Source of the DNA: an uncultured Lachnospiraceae bacterium
Lineage (GTDB): Bacteria; Bacillota; Clostridia; Lachnospirales; Lachnospiraceae
Length of the DNA: 45,465 nucleotides
Assembly (NCBI GenBank): GCA_902774125.1
Contig: CACYHD010000016.1
Coordinates: forward strand, 1 to 45,465
Reading direction: 5' to 3'
Shown here: positions 17,575 through 26,492 of the stretch, piece by piece
How positions within the stretch are numbered: the first letter of the stretch is position 1
Layout: each line of letters begins with the position of its first letter
Notes under the pieces: generated by a model
The model's database searches: none
What the model was told of the DNA's origin: nothing
The model's input: only the letters and a program-made list of their open reading frames with translations
Translations under genes and position numbers: made by a program

Positions 17575-18348
17575 ATGATTAAGTTAGTTATCAGTTCTCT
17601 TGAAAACGTAATAGAGTTAGAAAACAACAAAGTGCCTGAAGCGCTTATAGAGCAGATTCTTGCTATGAAGGAAAAGGGAATCTGGTTCGGTGTGGCAACA
17701 GGCAAAAATTATAATGCTATAAAAGATATGTTCGGCAGGGTAAAAGATGATATTCTTTATATATGCTGTGACGGTGGTGTTGTAATATATAGAGATCAGG
17801 TTGTTACGAAGAACCCAATCGACAGACTAGTATGTCTTGGCGTTTTGGATATGATTGAAGAAAAGAGTGATTTTTTGCCTGTGCTATATGATGAGAGAAA
17901 CGCTAATCTTATGTCTCACAATTCATATTTGCAGTCTAAGCTTAATGAGGCAGGAATCAAGCCTGAAATTCTTGAAGACACTCAGGCTATGCGAGGCAAT
18001 ATTAACAAGATTTCAATCTTTTCCAAAAAGGGTTGGGATGAAAAAAGCTACAATGAACTTTTTGCCAAGTGGGGCGAAAAAGCTAATATATCAGCCACAA
18101 ATGTTGAGGAGGCATTTATAACTGCCCGCAGCGTTTCTAAGGGTGGCGCAATAGGAATTATTCAGGATTTATATGATATATCCCCAGAAGATACAGTTGT
18201 TTTTGGCGCAACATTTAGTGATATATCGATGTTCGATTATTCTTATTTTTCTTATGCGATGATGCATGCTGACGCTCAAGTTAGAAATAGTGCACAGCAC
18301 ATTGCAGAAAACATCAATATTATTATCGAAGATATTTTGAGAATATAA
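17575..18348 (+). CDS. HAD-superfamily (Cof-like) protein lacking catalytic Asp residues
   Basis: The 257-residue protein aligns by eye with Cof-type HAD-IIB phosphatases. Motif II (GVATGKN), the cap, a motif III Lys in SKGGAI and a motif IV region are all in order. Motif I, normally SDLDGT, reads SSLENV, so the nucleophile Asp is Ser and the acid/base Asp is Glu. Motif IV, normally GDxxND, reads GATFSD, losing the first metal-binding Asp. It is therefore probably not a phosphatase, and may bind a ligand or partner. Its start codon follows the glucosaminidase stop by four bases, with the AGGTGATG ribosome site overlapping that stop, so the two are coupled. Confidence 0.8.
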   Translation: MIKLVISSLENVIELENNKVPEALIEQILAMKEKGIWFGVATGKNYNAIKDMFGRVKDDILYICCDGGVVIYRDQVVTKNPIDRLVCLGVLDMIEEKSDFLPVLYDERNANLMSHNSYLQSKLNEAGIKPEILEDTQAMRGNINKISIFSKKGWDEKSYNELFAKWGEKANISATNVEEAFITARSVSKGGAIGIIQDLYDISPEDTVVFGATFSDISMFDYSYFSYAMMHADAQVRNSAQHIAENINIIIEDILRI

Positions 18349-18370
18349 TATTATAAACTAAGGAGATTTT

Positions 18371-19390
18371 ATGTTTAAAAAAGTGGTTGCCTTAATGTCA
18401 GCTATGGCATTGACTGTGGGCATGTTAAGTGGATGTGGTATTAAATCTAATACACCAGTAATCGGAAGATTGGTTGGTCTTGATGATGACCAAGTATTTA
18501 AGATTGGCAAACTAATATGCGGTAAGCCAGAGTATATGCTAGCGCTTATGGATGAAGCCAATCAGATGAAGGCTACACTAGGTCAGGGAATCAAGTGGGA
18601 TAGTAAAATAAACAAGAAACACACTCTAGAAGAATACGTTCTTGCTAATGTTAAAGAAGAAGTCGGTATCAAATATACGATGGCAGCAATAGCCAAGTCT
18701 ATGAATATCAAGCTCACTGATACAGAAATCAATTCTATCGAAACAGCGGCAACAACATATTACAACTCACTCACAGACGCAGAAAAGAAGTTTACAGGAG
18801 CTAAGCTAAGTGATGTTGTGACACTATACAAAAACTATAAGCTGGCTGACAAAGCATACAACTCAGAGACAGAAGATGTGGATGTAAGTGTTAGCGATGA
18901 AGAAGCTAGAGTAATCAAGATTGAATATATTAGAATGAACACTGAAAAGCTTCCTGAGGCAAAGATTCAGGCCAAGCTCAAGGAAGTTAGAAAGATTGTC
19001 AAAAACGATTGGCAGCCGTTCTCAAGAGAGGCCAAGCAGTACAGCTTAGATTCAACATATCAAAAAAACATTAAGAAGAACGAAGCAACATCTGAGTTTG
19101 ATAAGGCGGCCTTTGCTTTGTCCAAAGGACAGATTAGCAAGGTTCTTGCAATAGGCAATGACAGATATCTTATATACTGTGTCGATAGTTATTTGAAAAA
19201 AGAGAGCGCAGCTAATAAGGCAGAGATTATAAGACAGAAGAAGCAAAACACATTCGCTCTCAAGTATGATAACTACTTGGATGATAACACTATTGATTTT
19301 AACGACAGATCAGTTGAAGGTATAGAATTCCCTACTACAGCGGACTTTAAGACAACAAGCTTGTGGGATATTTACCAAACTATTAAATAG
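18371..19390 (+). CDS. PrsA/SurA-like peptidyl-prolyl isomerase lipoprotein
   Basis: The 339-residue protein begins with a lipoprotein signal: hydrophobic core and lipobox LSGC with Cys22. A helical SurA-N-like part (about 65-165) is followed by a parvulin-like region (about 175-295) with VIKIEYIRM, FALSKGQISKVLAI and RYLIYCVDSY. PrsA-type foldases sit on the outer membrane face and help exported proteins fold. The PPIase core is short and divergent, so it may be chaperone only. AAGGAG (18359-18364) precedes ATG 18371. It is the last gene of the parE-parC-glucosaminidase-HAD operon, closed by the hairpin at 19411. Confidence 0.78.
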   Translation: MFKKVVALMSAMALTVGMLSGCGIKSNTPVIGRLVGLDDDQVFKIGKLICGKPEYMLALMDEANQMKATLGQGIKWDSKINKKHTLEEYVLANVKEEVGIKYTMAAIAKSMNIKLTDTEINSIETAATTYYNSLTDAEKKFTGAKLSDVVTLYKNYKLADKAYNSETEDVDVSVSDEEARVIKIEYIRMNTEKLPEAKIQAKLKEVRKIVKNDWQPFSREAKQYSLDSTYQKNIKKNEATSEFDKAAFALSKGQISKVLAIGNDRYLIYCVDSYLKKESAANKAEIIRQKKQNTFALKYDNYLDDNTIDFNDRSVEGIEFPTTADFKTTSLWDIYQTIK

Positions 19391-19410
19391 ACTATTATAA
19401 AAAATTAAGT

Positions 19411-19438
19411 AAAAGAGAAGTTCAAGCTTCTCTTTTAT
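19411..19438 (+). terminator. Terminator of the parE operon
   Basis: AAAAGAGAAG (19411-19420) and CTTCTCTTTT (19427-19436) pair perfectly over ten bases around a TTCAAG loop. Confidence 0.75.
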
Positions 19439-19459
19439 TTAGGCTAGAAGGATAACAAT

Positions 19460-20200
19460 ATGGACAAAATCAAAAAGTACGAAAACAATAAATGGTTCAA
19501 GAAGGGACTTAAGTCAGGTATTCCGATTGCTCTAGGATATTTTGCGGTAGCCTTTACATTGGGCATACAGGCGCAAAAAATTGGCATTACACCATTGCAG
19601 TCATCAGTTGCGAGTGCCAGCTTGCTTGCCTCGGCAGGAGAGTACATTGCGTTTACTCTTATGGGGGCTGGATCTAGCATTTTGATGCTTGTATTGATGG
19701 AGTTAGTGACTAACGCCAGATACTTGCTTATGTCATGTGCCCTAAGTCAAAAAATACCTGAGAACACGCCGATTAGACAGCGTCTTCTTATGGGATATTG
19801 TGTTACTGACGAAATGTTCGGTGCAGCGATAGCTGTGAAAGGACATCTCAATCCATATTACATGTATGGAATGGCGGCAGTATCGGCTCCCGGATGGACA
19901 ATTGGTACAGTTATGGGTGTTTTGCTCGGAACAGCGTTGCCTGGCCGTGTTGTAAGTGCCTTGAGTGTTGGACTTTTTGGCATGTTTATCGCCTGCATTA
20001 TACCAGAGAGCAAAAAAAACAAAGTTGTTGGAGTCGTGATAATTGTAAGTTTTATTTGCAGTTATATTGTTAATTACTTCAAGGTGTTTGACGTTATACC
20101 TGACGGAATAAAGGTAATTGCCCTTACAATTATTATTTCATTAATTGCGACAATAATTCACCCGGTGGGAGATAAGGAGCTAGAAAGTTATGAAGAATAG
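19460..20200 (+). CDS. azlC: AzlC-family branched-chain amino acid exporter, large subunit
   Basis: AzlC and AzlD form a two-part membrane exporter for branched-chain amino acids and analogues such as 4-azaleucine. The 246-residue protein is polytopic, with the family's LGYFAVAFTLGI segment near 25-36, a following SASLLASAGEY stretch, NARYLLM and the SAPGWTIGTVMG region. AAGGAT before ATG 19460 acts as ribosome site. No clear promoter lies in the 20 bases after the preceding terminator, so expression may depend on readthrough or an unusual promoter. The end overlaps azlD by 11 bases. Confidence 0.92.
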   Translation: MDKIKKYENNKWFKKGLKSGIPIALGYFAVAFTLGIQAQKIGITPLQSSVASASLLASAGEYIAFTLMGAGSSILMLVLMELVTNARYLLMSCALSQKIPENTPIRQRLLMGYCVTDEMFGAAIAVKGHLNPYYMYGMAAVSAPGWTIGTVMGVLLGTALPGRVVSALSVGLFGMFIACIIPESKKNKVVGVVIIVSFICSYIVNYFKVFDVIPDGIKVIALTIIISLIATIIHPVGDKELESYEE

Positions 20201-20498
20201 TTATGTGTTTATAGGCATAGCGGCCATGGCTTTGGCCACATACGCCATTAGAGTGTTGCCCCTTACACTTATTAGGAAAGAAATCAAAAACAAGTATATA
20301 CGGTCATTTTTGTACTATGTGCCATATGTGACGTTGGCAGTTATGACGTTTCCGGCTATGATTTATGCTACAAACTCACTTGTATCAGGTCTTGCAGCAT
20401 TTATTGTGGCAATTATATTGGCTCTAAAAGATTTCGATATGTTTAAGATAGCAGTGGCAAGCTGCGTTGTTGTATATTTGGTAGAATTGTTTGTTTAA
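20190..20498 (+). CDS. azlD: AzlD-family branched-chain amino acid exporter, small subunit
   Basis: The 102-residue hydrophobic protein has three to four membrane helices and the AzlD signatures ATYAIRVLPLTL near residue 16 and YVPYVTLAVMTFPAM near 46. It overlaps azlC by 11 bases, with the ribosome site (AAGGAGCTAG) inside azlC, indicating coupled translation of the exporter pair. Confidence 0.92.
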   Translation: MKNSYVFIGIAAMALATYAIRVLPLTLIRKEIKNKYIRSFLYYVPYVTLAVMTFPAMIYATNSLVSGLAAFIVAIILALKDFDMFKIAVASCVVVYLVELFV

Positions 20499-20509
20499 GT
20501 TAAGGCAAC

Positions 20510-20539
20510 AAAAAAGCGGATTATTAATCCGCTTTTTTT
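20510..20539. terminator. Bidirectional terminator between azlD and the yfhO-like gene
   Basis: Six A, GCGGATT (20516-20522), an ATT loop, AATCCGC (20526-20532) and seven T form a perfect hairpin between convergent genes. Confidence 0.9.
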
Positions 20540-20565
20540 ATTGTTTAATTATGTTTAATTATGTT

Positions 20566-23277
20566 TTATTGTTTGTTTTCTTTGTTTCCTTTTTTCTTTC
20601 TGTGAATGAATGCTGATATTCTGTCAATGTTGAATAGAGCAACCATTACTAGTACAAAGAAGAATGAAATCAAGCAACCAGGTAGGAAACCAGGTGCTGC
20701 ATACTTGAATTCAACTTTGTGCTTACCAGCGCCAATATTAAAGCCTGTTAGAGCCTCCTTGGCAATCTTTTCAGTCTTAACCTTTTCGCCGTCTACGTAA
20801 ACACTCCAACCATTATCGTATGGAAGTGATGTGAACATCATACCGTCTGTCTTAACATCAACTTCACCAGTAATGTCAGTTTCTTCAAAGTTTGTAACTT
20901 TGAGGCCCTGTGCGTTAAGTGCTTCAAAGTCTGCCTCCCATGCTGCGTTGTCCCAAGCGTAAGCTTCACAAGCTGTCATACCTTTGTCATCGCCTGCTGT
21001 AACTTCGATCTTTGAACCAGGCTTAACGTTTCCAATGTGGCAGATGTAGTTCTGATCTGTGCTGTTGAATGTAAGTGTCTTGTCTGTGTTGCCACTTACA
21101 GTAACAGTCAATGACTGAGAACTTGTTGTGCAGTAAACATATGCATCAACTTCGCCAGTAGAAGGAGCGTCGTCCTTGTTAACGTATGTAGCCTCGAACT
21201 TGCCGATTTCGCCTGAATCTTTGAGCTTGTGGAATACGTCCTGTCCTCCTGAGACAGCATTTCTTACAAAACTGTTCTGAACCTCGAATGGACTTGTATT
21301 ATCTAAGTCCCAACTAGCTACTGTGCTAGGGTTGATAACAAATCCAAGAGGAAGAGTGTTTTTGTATTCATAAATATTAATTGCAGTTCCGTTAGGAGCA
21401 CCTGCCTGTTTTGCTTTATATGAATATTTGTCTAGCTGCTGCATCTGGTCTGGACATGATGCCTCGTCAGATGCATACTCGAATTTAACAGAGAACATTG
21501 CTGCTGTTAGTGGAGTGTGACCGTTGTATTCGTAAGCGTTGAATGATGTCTGCATTCCTAGAGCACTGTACAGATCCTGCATTCCGGCAATAGCAACAGA
21601 AGAGAAAGTTGAGATACTTCTGTAGTTGTATCTGGCACCGTCATTTCTTGTTTCGTTGCCTTTGCGCTCTGTACGATAGAATTTAACACCTTCTGTTGAA
21701 GCCTGCTCTTCGCCAATCTTGTTAAGCTGGTCCATAGCATCGTAAGAAGCGTAGTAGCCGCTGTTACTTACTGTACTCTGGATACTTGTAATCTGCATGT
21801 TAAGTGTTAGCTCGCAGAATACTACAAGAATCATAAGATAAGCAAAAAATCCTTTTAGCTCAGGCTTACTCTTGTATAGTCCGATAAGGATGGCATAAAT
21901 TGCTAGGAATATAACACTTAGCCAAACGATAGAGTACATATTAACCTGGATTGATACATCAGTAAAAATATCCAGTTTTGTTGTATCAAAGAACTGTTCA
22001 AAAATGAAGAACAATCCGATAGCAAAGCCTGCACAAATTCCGACGTACTTAGCTTTGATTTCTTTGATGTGTAGTAGCGCTTCATATCCCATAGTCAAAA
22101 CTAAAAAGATATAAGTGAATGACTGTCTACATGGAAGACTACTTGGGAAGTGTAGTCCGTGCCAAATGTAATCAGGAATATTGAAACTAAAACTAAATAG
22201 CATAACTGCCATTAAAACTGTTTTGCCGATTCTCTCTTTGGCTTTGATTTTTTTGCATAGCCAGTAGAGTGGTATAAGCATAAACAATGCTACTGAGCAG
22301 TAGATGTTAGGATCGTGTGCGTATTTAAGATCAGCAACAGGAATTGAGATCATTGATCTGAACAACATGTACATTGTTGAGAAGTACTGTGACAATGAAT
22401 CTGGGAATTCGCTTTCAGCTGACTTTGTAAGTGCCATATTGAGGAAGGCTGGTAGCAAGAATGCTGCCGAAATACCTCCAGCAATAATTGAATAAACTGC
22501 ATAATCCTTTATTATTAACAATCTTGTTTTGACAGGTGTTAGCTTCTCATCTGTCATCTTTCTCATATAGTGTTTTTCAGTTCTTCTAAGCTTAGGTGTT
22601 ACATCTGTAACGATGAACAAATAAATAAAGTAAAGAATACTGAATAGGCAAAGAATAACACCGATGTAGTAGTTAGTTAGAATTCCGTATCCTAGGGCGA
22701 TAGCGTACATAAAGCACTTGCGCTCTCTGACAAGTCTTTCCAGACCTAGCATAATGAATGGGAAAATCCATAGACAATCTAACCACATAATATCCCAGCT
22801 GTATGCTGCAAGGTATGCTGAAAGAGCATAACCCATACCGAAAGCTACAGGTAGAATACCTTTTTTGCCATATCTCTTTGTTAGGAAGTATGTCATACTA
22901 AATCCGCACAATCCCATCTTCATAACAATGAAAAATTCTGTTATGTGAGCCATACTAAATGGCCAGATAATAGTTATAAGATTGAGTGGACTTGCTGAGT
23001 AGTAAGCTACTAGCGCAGCGTAGTTCATACCACCACCGATTTTCCAAGTGTATGAAATATTGTCGAAGTTTCTCAACTTCTCCTGTAACACCTGAAGGAA
23101 TGGTGTGTATTGGTGATAGCAATCGCTTCGTACGTAAACTTCGTCACCGAAAGGTGCGCAGCCCTTAAAAGCAAATACCACCAACATAGATACGACTGGA
23201 AGAAAGAATGCTAACAAATAAAATTTGTTTTCTTTGATCCAGTCGATGAAAGAAAATTTTTCTTTTGTCTCGTTCAT
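20566..23277 (-). CDS. YfhO-family multi-pass membrane protein
   Basis: YfhO-family proteins are large polytopic, GT-C-like proteins; in Bacillus YfhO works with CsbB to transfer sugar from a lipid carrier to a surface polymer. The protein has 903 residues from the chosen start. Evidence is the N-terminal Asp-rich extracytoplasmic loop (FGDEVYVRSDCYHQYTPF), a long series of membrane helices to about 510, an extracytoplasmic beta-rich domain (about 510-870, with PYDNGWSVYVDGEKV) and a last helix with a basic tail. Start 23277 is preferred over 23304 because AAGGAG lies 10 bases before it, overlapping the end of gtrA. The 23304 start would overlap gtrA by 23 bases. It is the last gene of a three-gene leftward operon. 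Confidence 0.88.
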   Translation of the reverse strand: MNETKEKFSFIDWIKENKFYLLAFFLPVVSMLVVFAFKGCAPFGDEVYVRSDCYHQYTPFLQVLQEKLRNFDNISYTWKIGGGMNYAALVAYYSASPLNLITIIWPFSMAHITEFFIVMKMGLCGFSMTYFLTKRYGKKGILPVAFGMGYALSAYLAAYSWDIMWLDCLWIFPFIMLGLERLVRERKCFMYAIALGYGILTNYYIGVILCLFSILYFIYLFIVTDVTPKLRRTEKHYMRKMTDEKLTPVKTRLLIIKDYAVYSIIAGGISAAFLLPAFLNMALTKSAESEFPDSLSQYFSTMYMLFRSMISIPVADLKYAHDPNIYCSVALFMLIPLYWLCKKIKAKERIGKTVLMAVMLFSFSFNIPDYIWHGLHFPSSLPCRQSFTYIFLVLTMGYEALLHIKEIKAKYVGICAGFAIGLFFIFEQFFDTTKLDIFTDVSIQVNMYSIVWLSVIFLAIYAILIGLYKSKPELKGFFAYLMILVVFCELTLNMQITSIQSTVSNSGYYASYDAMDQLNKIGEEQASTEGVKFYRTERKGNETRNDGARYNYRSISTFSSVAIAGMQDLYSALGMQTSFNAYEYNGHTPLTAAMFSVKFEYASDEASCPDQMQQLDKYSYKAKQAGAPNGTAINIYEYKNTLPLGFVINPSTVASWDLDNTSPFEVQNSFVRNAVSGGQDVFHKLKDSGEIGKFEATYVNKDDAPSTGEVDAYVYCTTSSQSLTVTVSGNTDKTLTFNSTDQNYICHIGNVKPGSKIEVTAGDDKGMTACEAYAWDNAAWEADFEALNAQGLKVTNFEETDITGEVDVKTDGMMFTSLPYDNGWSVYVDGEKVKTEKIAKEALTGFNIGAGKHKVEFKYAAPGFLPGCLISFFFVLVMVALFNIDRISAFIHRKKKGNKENKQ

Positions 23278-23281
23278 GTGA

Positions 23282-23806
23282 TTATTTCTCCTTTGCTTGT
23301 TCATTAAATATAAATAATTTACTTAATAAGTAGTTAATAATAACTGTCATTATTACAGTAATTAGTTTCCATAAATAGCCGTTGCCGTTAAAAATATCGC
23401 ACAAAATAAGAATGATTGTGCTCATAACAAGAGTAAACAATCTTGCCTCTGAAAATTGCACAAACTCTTTTAATGTGTCTTTGATTGAGTCGGTCTGACT
23501 CTTAAAAACCCAGCGATGATTAGTAACATAAGCAAAAACAATTGCCGCAAACGTTGAAAAAATATTAGAAATAGTAGCGTTTATTCCTAATGCGTGCACT
23601 GTCGAAAAAACAGTAATGTCGATAAATACTGTTCCGACACCAAAAAGCATATAAAACAGCATTTCAAAACTGAGTAGACCATATATAAAAGAACGGAGCT
23701 TTTTGTTTTTTATATGCCTTAAAACTTTTTTTCTATAATATGCAATTTTTTCTCTGATAAAATGCTCGTGTTCGCGTTTTATCTTTATTTTTGTTGGTCT
23801 TCGCAT
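23282..23806 (-). CDS. GtrA-family flippase-like membrane protein
   Basis: GtrA-like proteins have four membrane helices and are thought to flip bactoprenol-linked sugars to the outer face. The 174-residue protein has a basic cytoplasmic N-terminus (KIKIKREHEH), then four helices starting near residue 45, with the typical TNHRWVFKS loop between helices two and three and a C-terminal NYLLSKLFIF. It starts 12 bases after the glycosyltransferase stop; the purine-rich site (GGCGGGGAA) is unusual. It ends four bases before the chosen yfhO start. Confidence 0.88.
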   Translation of the reverse strand: MRRPTKIKIKREHEHFIREKIAYYRKKVLRHIKNKKLRSFIYGLLSFEMLFYMLFGVGTVFIDITVFSTVHALGINATISNIFSTFAAIVFAYVTNHRWVFKSQTDSIKDTLKEFVQFSEARLFTLVMSTIILILCDIFNGNGYLWKLITVIMTVIINYLLSKLFIFNEQAKEK

Positions 23807-23818
23807 AATTCCCCGCCT

Positions 23819-24754
23819 TTATTTTGCGTCGTCGATATTAGTGTCCTTAGTTATATAAATAGGACGATTCTTAGTTTCGATATATATGTTTCCAATATAT
23901 TCACCAAGAATACCGATAGACATTTCAACAATTCCGCCAAGGAATGAGATAGTAATCATAAGTGATGCGTAACCTGAAACGTCGATATCAAAAACAATCT
24001 TTCTTATGAAAGTGATAACGATCATAAAAAATGTTAGTAGTGAGATAATAAGTCCCATCATAGTCAAAAATCGTAGTGGTGAGATTGAAAAAGAAGTGAT
24101 GCCGTTAATTGCATACTTGATAAGACTTTTTAGGCCCCACTTAGTAGAACCGGCAGGTCTGGTCACATCTTCGTTTTCAATCCAGTATGTATCGAATCCA
24201 ACCCATTCAAAAATACCTTTAGTAAATCTTTGATTTTCGGACATAGACAAAACAGCCTCAACCATCTGTCTAGACATCATTCTAAAATCCTGTGCGTTTT
24301 GTTTTAAGTTAATATCAGAAAATCTGTTATTGAACTTATAGAAAAGAGAAGACAAGCCGGACTTGAATCCGCCGGCGCTTCTGGCTTTTCTCATGCAAGC
24401 ACAAGAATCGTATCCCTCTTCAATCTTTTCTACCATAGTAGGAACGGCAGTAGGAGGGTGCTCTAAGTCAGCATCCATCAAAACAACATAGTCGCCAGTA
24501 GTGTTGTTTAGGCCGGCGAACATTGCTGATTCCTTGCCAAAATTTCTTGAAAAGGAAATGTATTTTACTTTGGAATCTTTGGCTGCCAAATCTTTGAGAA
24601 TTGACAATGTTTTATCTTTGCTTCCGTCATTGACGAAAATATATTTTATGTCGTAATTAGTTAGAGTATCAAAAACTTTTTTGGATTCAGTATAAAAAAG
24701 TTCAAGTACCTCTTCCTCGTTATAACAAGGCACAACCACATCGATTGTTTTCAT
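23819..24754 (-). CDS. GtrB/DPM1-type family 2 glycosyltransferase
   Basis: The enzyme probably transfers a sugar from a nucleotide donor to undecaprenyl phosphate at the inner membrane face. The 311 residues begin with TIDVVVPCYNEEEVL (GT2 fold), with VNDGSKD, DAD in VLMDADLEHPPT and the QDFRMMSR acceptor region, followed by two C-terminal membrane helices about 225-290. I use ATG 24754 because GGAGG lies directly before it; an upstream TTG at 24769 lacks a site. With GtrA and YfhO-like genes downstream it makes a complete lipid-linked sugar transfer set, as in CsbB/YfhO or GtrA/B systems. The decorated polymer is unknown. Confidence 0.92.
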   Translation of the reverse strand: MKTIDVVVPCYNEEEVLELFYTESKKVFDTLTNYDIKYIFVNDGSKDKTLSILKDLAAKDSKVKYISFSRNFGKESAMFAGLNNTTGDYVVLMDADLEHPPTAVPTMVEKIEEGYDSCACMRKARSAGGFKSGLSSLFYKFNNRFSDINLKQNAQDFRMMSRQMVEAVLSMSENQRFTKGIFEWVGFDTYWIENEDVTRPAGSTKWGLKSLIKYAINGITSFSISPLRFLTMMGLIISLLTFFMIVITFIRKIVFDIDVSGYASLMITISFLGGIVEMSIGILGEYIGNIYIETKNRPIYITKDTNIDDAK

Positions 24755-24812
24755 AGTTCCTCCACTCAAATATAGTAGTACATAGTTTAATATATTTTAC
24801 TATAAAATAGGC

Positions 24813-24855
24813 AAAAAAAATACCCCTAGATTCGAATTAAATCAAATCTAAGGGC
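24813..24855 (-). terminator. Terminator of argG
   Basis: Read leftward, GCCCTTAGATT (24854-24844) pairs with the segment at 24832-24823 through one C-A mismatch, followed by eight T (24820-24813). It follows the argG stop. Confidence 0.75.
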
Positions 24856-24872
24856 ATGATTATTTTTTTATA

Positions 24873-26096
24873 TTATTTGTTTTTTTCTAGCTCAGCTTTT
24901 TTCATAGCTCTTACCTGTAGAGGTAGACCGAATAGCTGAATGAATCCTTCTGCATCGTGGTGATCATATAGGTCGCCAGTTGTGAATGATGCTAGAGATT
25001 CGCTATATAGTGAATATGGAGAAGTTGTACCAGCTTTGATGATGTTACCCTTATAAAGTTTGAACTTAACTTCACCAGTAACATTTTCCTGTGTGCTCTC
25101 AACGAAAGCCTGAAGTGCTTCACGAAGAGGAGTGAACCATGTACCTTCATATACAACCTGAGCAAGCTTTTCAGCTACAGCCTTCTTGAAGTTCATAGTA
25201 GCACGGTCAAGAACTAGTTCTTCTAGCTGATCGTGAGCTTCCATAAGGATTGTTCCACCTGGAGTCTCATAAACACCACGTGACTTCATACCAACAACAC
25301 GGTTTTCTACGATATCAACGATACCAACACCATGCTTACCACCAAGCTCATTAAGCTTTCTGATGATGTCAGAAACCTTCATTTTCTCGCCATTAACTGA
25401 TGTAGGAACACCTTTCTCGAAAGTCATTGTTACATACTCGCCTTCATCAGGAGCTTTTTCAGGAGAAACTCCGAGTACTAGTAGGTGATCATAATCTGGC
25501 TCGTTAGCTGGGTCTTCAAGTTCAAGACCTTCATGGCTGATGTGCCATAGGTTTCTGTCACGGCTGTAACTCTGGTCAACTGAGAATGGAAGATCGATAC
25601 CGTGTTCTTTGCAGTAAGCAATCTCTGATTCACGAGAATCCATATTCCACTTGTCATCACGCCATGCAGCGATAATCTTAAGATCTGGAGCCAAAGCTTT
25701 GATTCCTAGCTCGAAACGAATCTGATCGTTACCTTTACCTGTAGCACCGTGGCAAATAGCAGTAGCGCCTTCTTTTCTTGCAATCTCTACAAGACGCTTA
25801 GCGATACCTGGTCTAGCCATTGATGTACCTAGAAGATACTTGTTCTCGTATACAGAACCAGCCTGTACGCAAGGAACGATGTAGTTATCGCAGAAATCAT
25901 CAGTGATATCTTCGATATAAAGCTTTGAAGCACCTGAGTACTTAGCTCTCTCTTCAAGACCATCTAATTCTTCTTCCTGTCCGCAGTCTACACAGCAGCA
26001 GATAACTTCATAATCATAGTTTTCTTTTAGCCAAGGGATGATAGCAGTAGTATCAAGTCCACCTGAATACGCTAGAATTACTTTTTCTTTAGCCAT
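24873..26096 (-). CDS. argG: Argininosuccinate synthase
   Basis: ArgG joins citrulline and aspartate using ATP, the penultimate step of arginine synthesis. The PP-loop AYSGGLDTT opens the protein, and [29 protein letters not shown] and [15 protein letters not shown] are characteristic. The frame extends upstream to 26189, but GGAGG just before ATG 26096 and family alignment fix the start there, giving 407 residues, the usual length. It diverges from argCJBD across a 493-base regulatory region; promoter and ARG-like box are described separately. The mRNA leader is about 175 bases long. Confidence 0.97.
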   Translation of the reverse strand: MAKEKVILAYSGGLDTTAIIPWLKENYDYEVICCCVDCGQEEELDGLEERAKYSGASKLYIEDITDDFCDNYIVPCVQAGSVYENKYLLGTSMARPGIAKRLVEIARKEGATAICHGATGKGNDQIRFELGIKALAPDLKIIAAWRDDKWNMDSRESEIAYCKEHGIDLPFSVDQSYSRDRNLWHISHEGLELEDPANEPDYDHLLVLGVSPEKAPDEGEYVTMTFEKGVPTSVNGEKMKVSDIIRKLNELGGKHGVGIVDIVENRVVGMKSRGVYETPGGTILMEAHDQLEELVLDRATMNFKKAVAEKLAQVVYEGTWFTPLREALQAFVESTQENVTGEVKFKLYKGNIIKAGTTSPYSLYSESLASFTTGDLYDHHDAEGFIQLFGLPLQVRAMKKAELEKNK

Positions 26097-26277
26097 TTTA
26101 ATTTCCTCCATATTAAATGCTTTATTAGGACATACGTCCTTGTGTCTGTGTTTGATGTTAAGAATATCAAACGGATAACATTTTACCACTTATCTAATAA
26201 ATAATAAATGGTTTATCTTTTAGTGTGTGTCAGAAAATATAACACTAAATACTGTTGTTTTTCGTCTGACAAGTGAT

Positions 26278-26306
26278 AATATACACCAACGATGCATAAA
26301 AATCAA
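26278..26306 (-). promoter_or_regulatory. Probable argG promoter
   Basis: On the minus strand TTGATT (26306-26301), 17 bases and TATATT (26283-26278). The -10 lies in an inverted copy of the TGGTGTATATTA element, mirroring the argC promoter. Confidence 0.6.
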
Positions 26307-26307
26307 G
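26291..26307. promoter_or_regulatory. ARG-box-like site over the argG -35
   Basis: GATGCATAAAAATCAAG resembles the Bacillus ArgR/AhrC box (half-sites TGMAT and ATKCA around A/T), though one base shorter, and overlaps the argG -35, consistent with repression by arginine. Confidence 0.45.
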
Positions 26308-26312
26308 AAAAA

Positions 26313-26330
26313 TATGAATAAAAATGCAAA
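26313..26330. promoter_or_regulatory. Best ARG-box-like site, central
   Basis: TATGAATAAAAATGCAAA matches about 15 of 18 positions of the remembered Bacillus AhrC consensus CATGAATAAAAATTCAAG. It lies between the two divergent promoters, where a bound ArgR hexamer could bridge flanking boxes. Confidence 0.6.
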
Positions 26331-26354
26331 AAAGTGTAAAAATGGTGTATATTA

Positions 26355-26370
26355 CTTGAATAATATGCAA
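26355..26370. promoter_or_regulatory. ARG-box-like site over the argC -35
   Basis: CTTGAATAATATGCAA contains TGAAT and ATGCA half-sites with slightly short spacing, and includes the argC -35 (TTGAAT). Confidence 0.45.
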
Positions 26371-26384
26371 AAATGATGTATATT
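26356..26384 (+). promoter_or_regulatory. Probable argCJBD promoter
   Basis: TTGAAT (26356-26361), 17 bases and TATATT (26379-26384), the -10 within a TGATGTATATTA element. This gives an untranslated leader of about 200 bases. Confidence 0.6.
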
Positions 26385-26492
26385 ATGTGCGTAAACAAAA
26401 CTGTTTTTGGCGCTAGCTGCATTTTACGGTTGAAGAAAACTGCTTTCATATAGAAGTAATAGTTGTTTTTCTTTCCATAAATGCCAGTATTG

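Noticed and set aside
26097-26189. N-terminal 31-residue extension of ArgG or an arginine leader peptide
   Set aside because: The extension has no ribosome site, family members start at [13 protein letters not shown], and there is no run of Arg codons or attenuator. GGAGG is directly before 26096.
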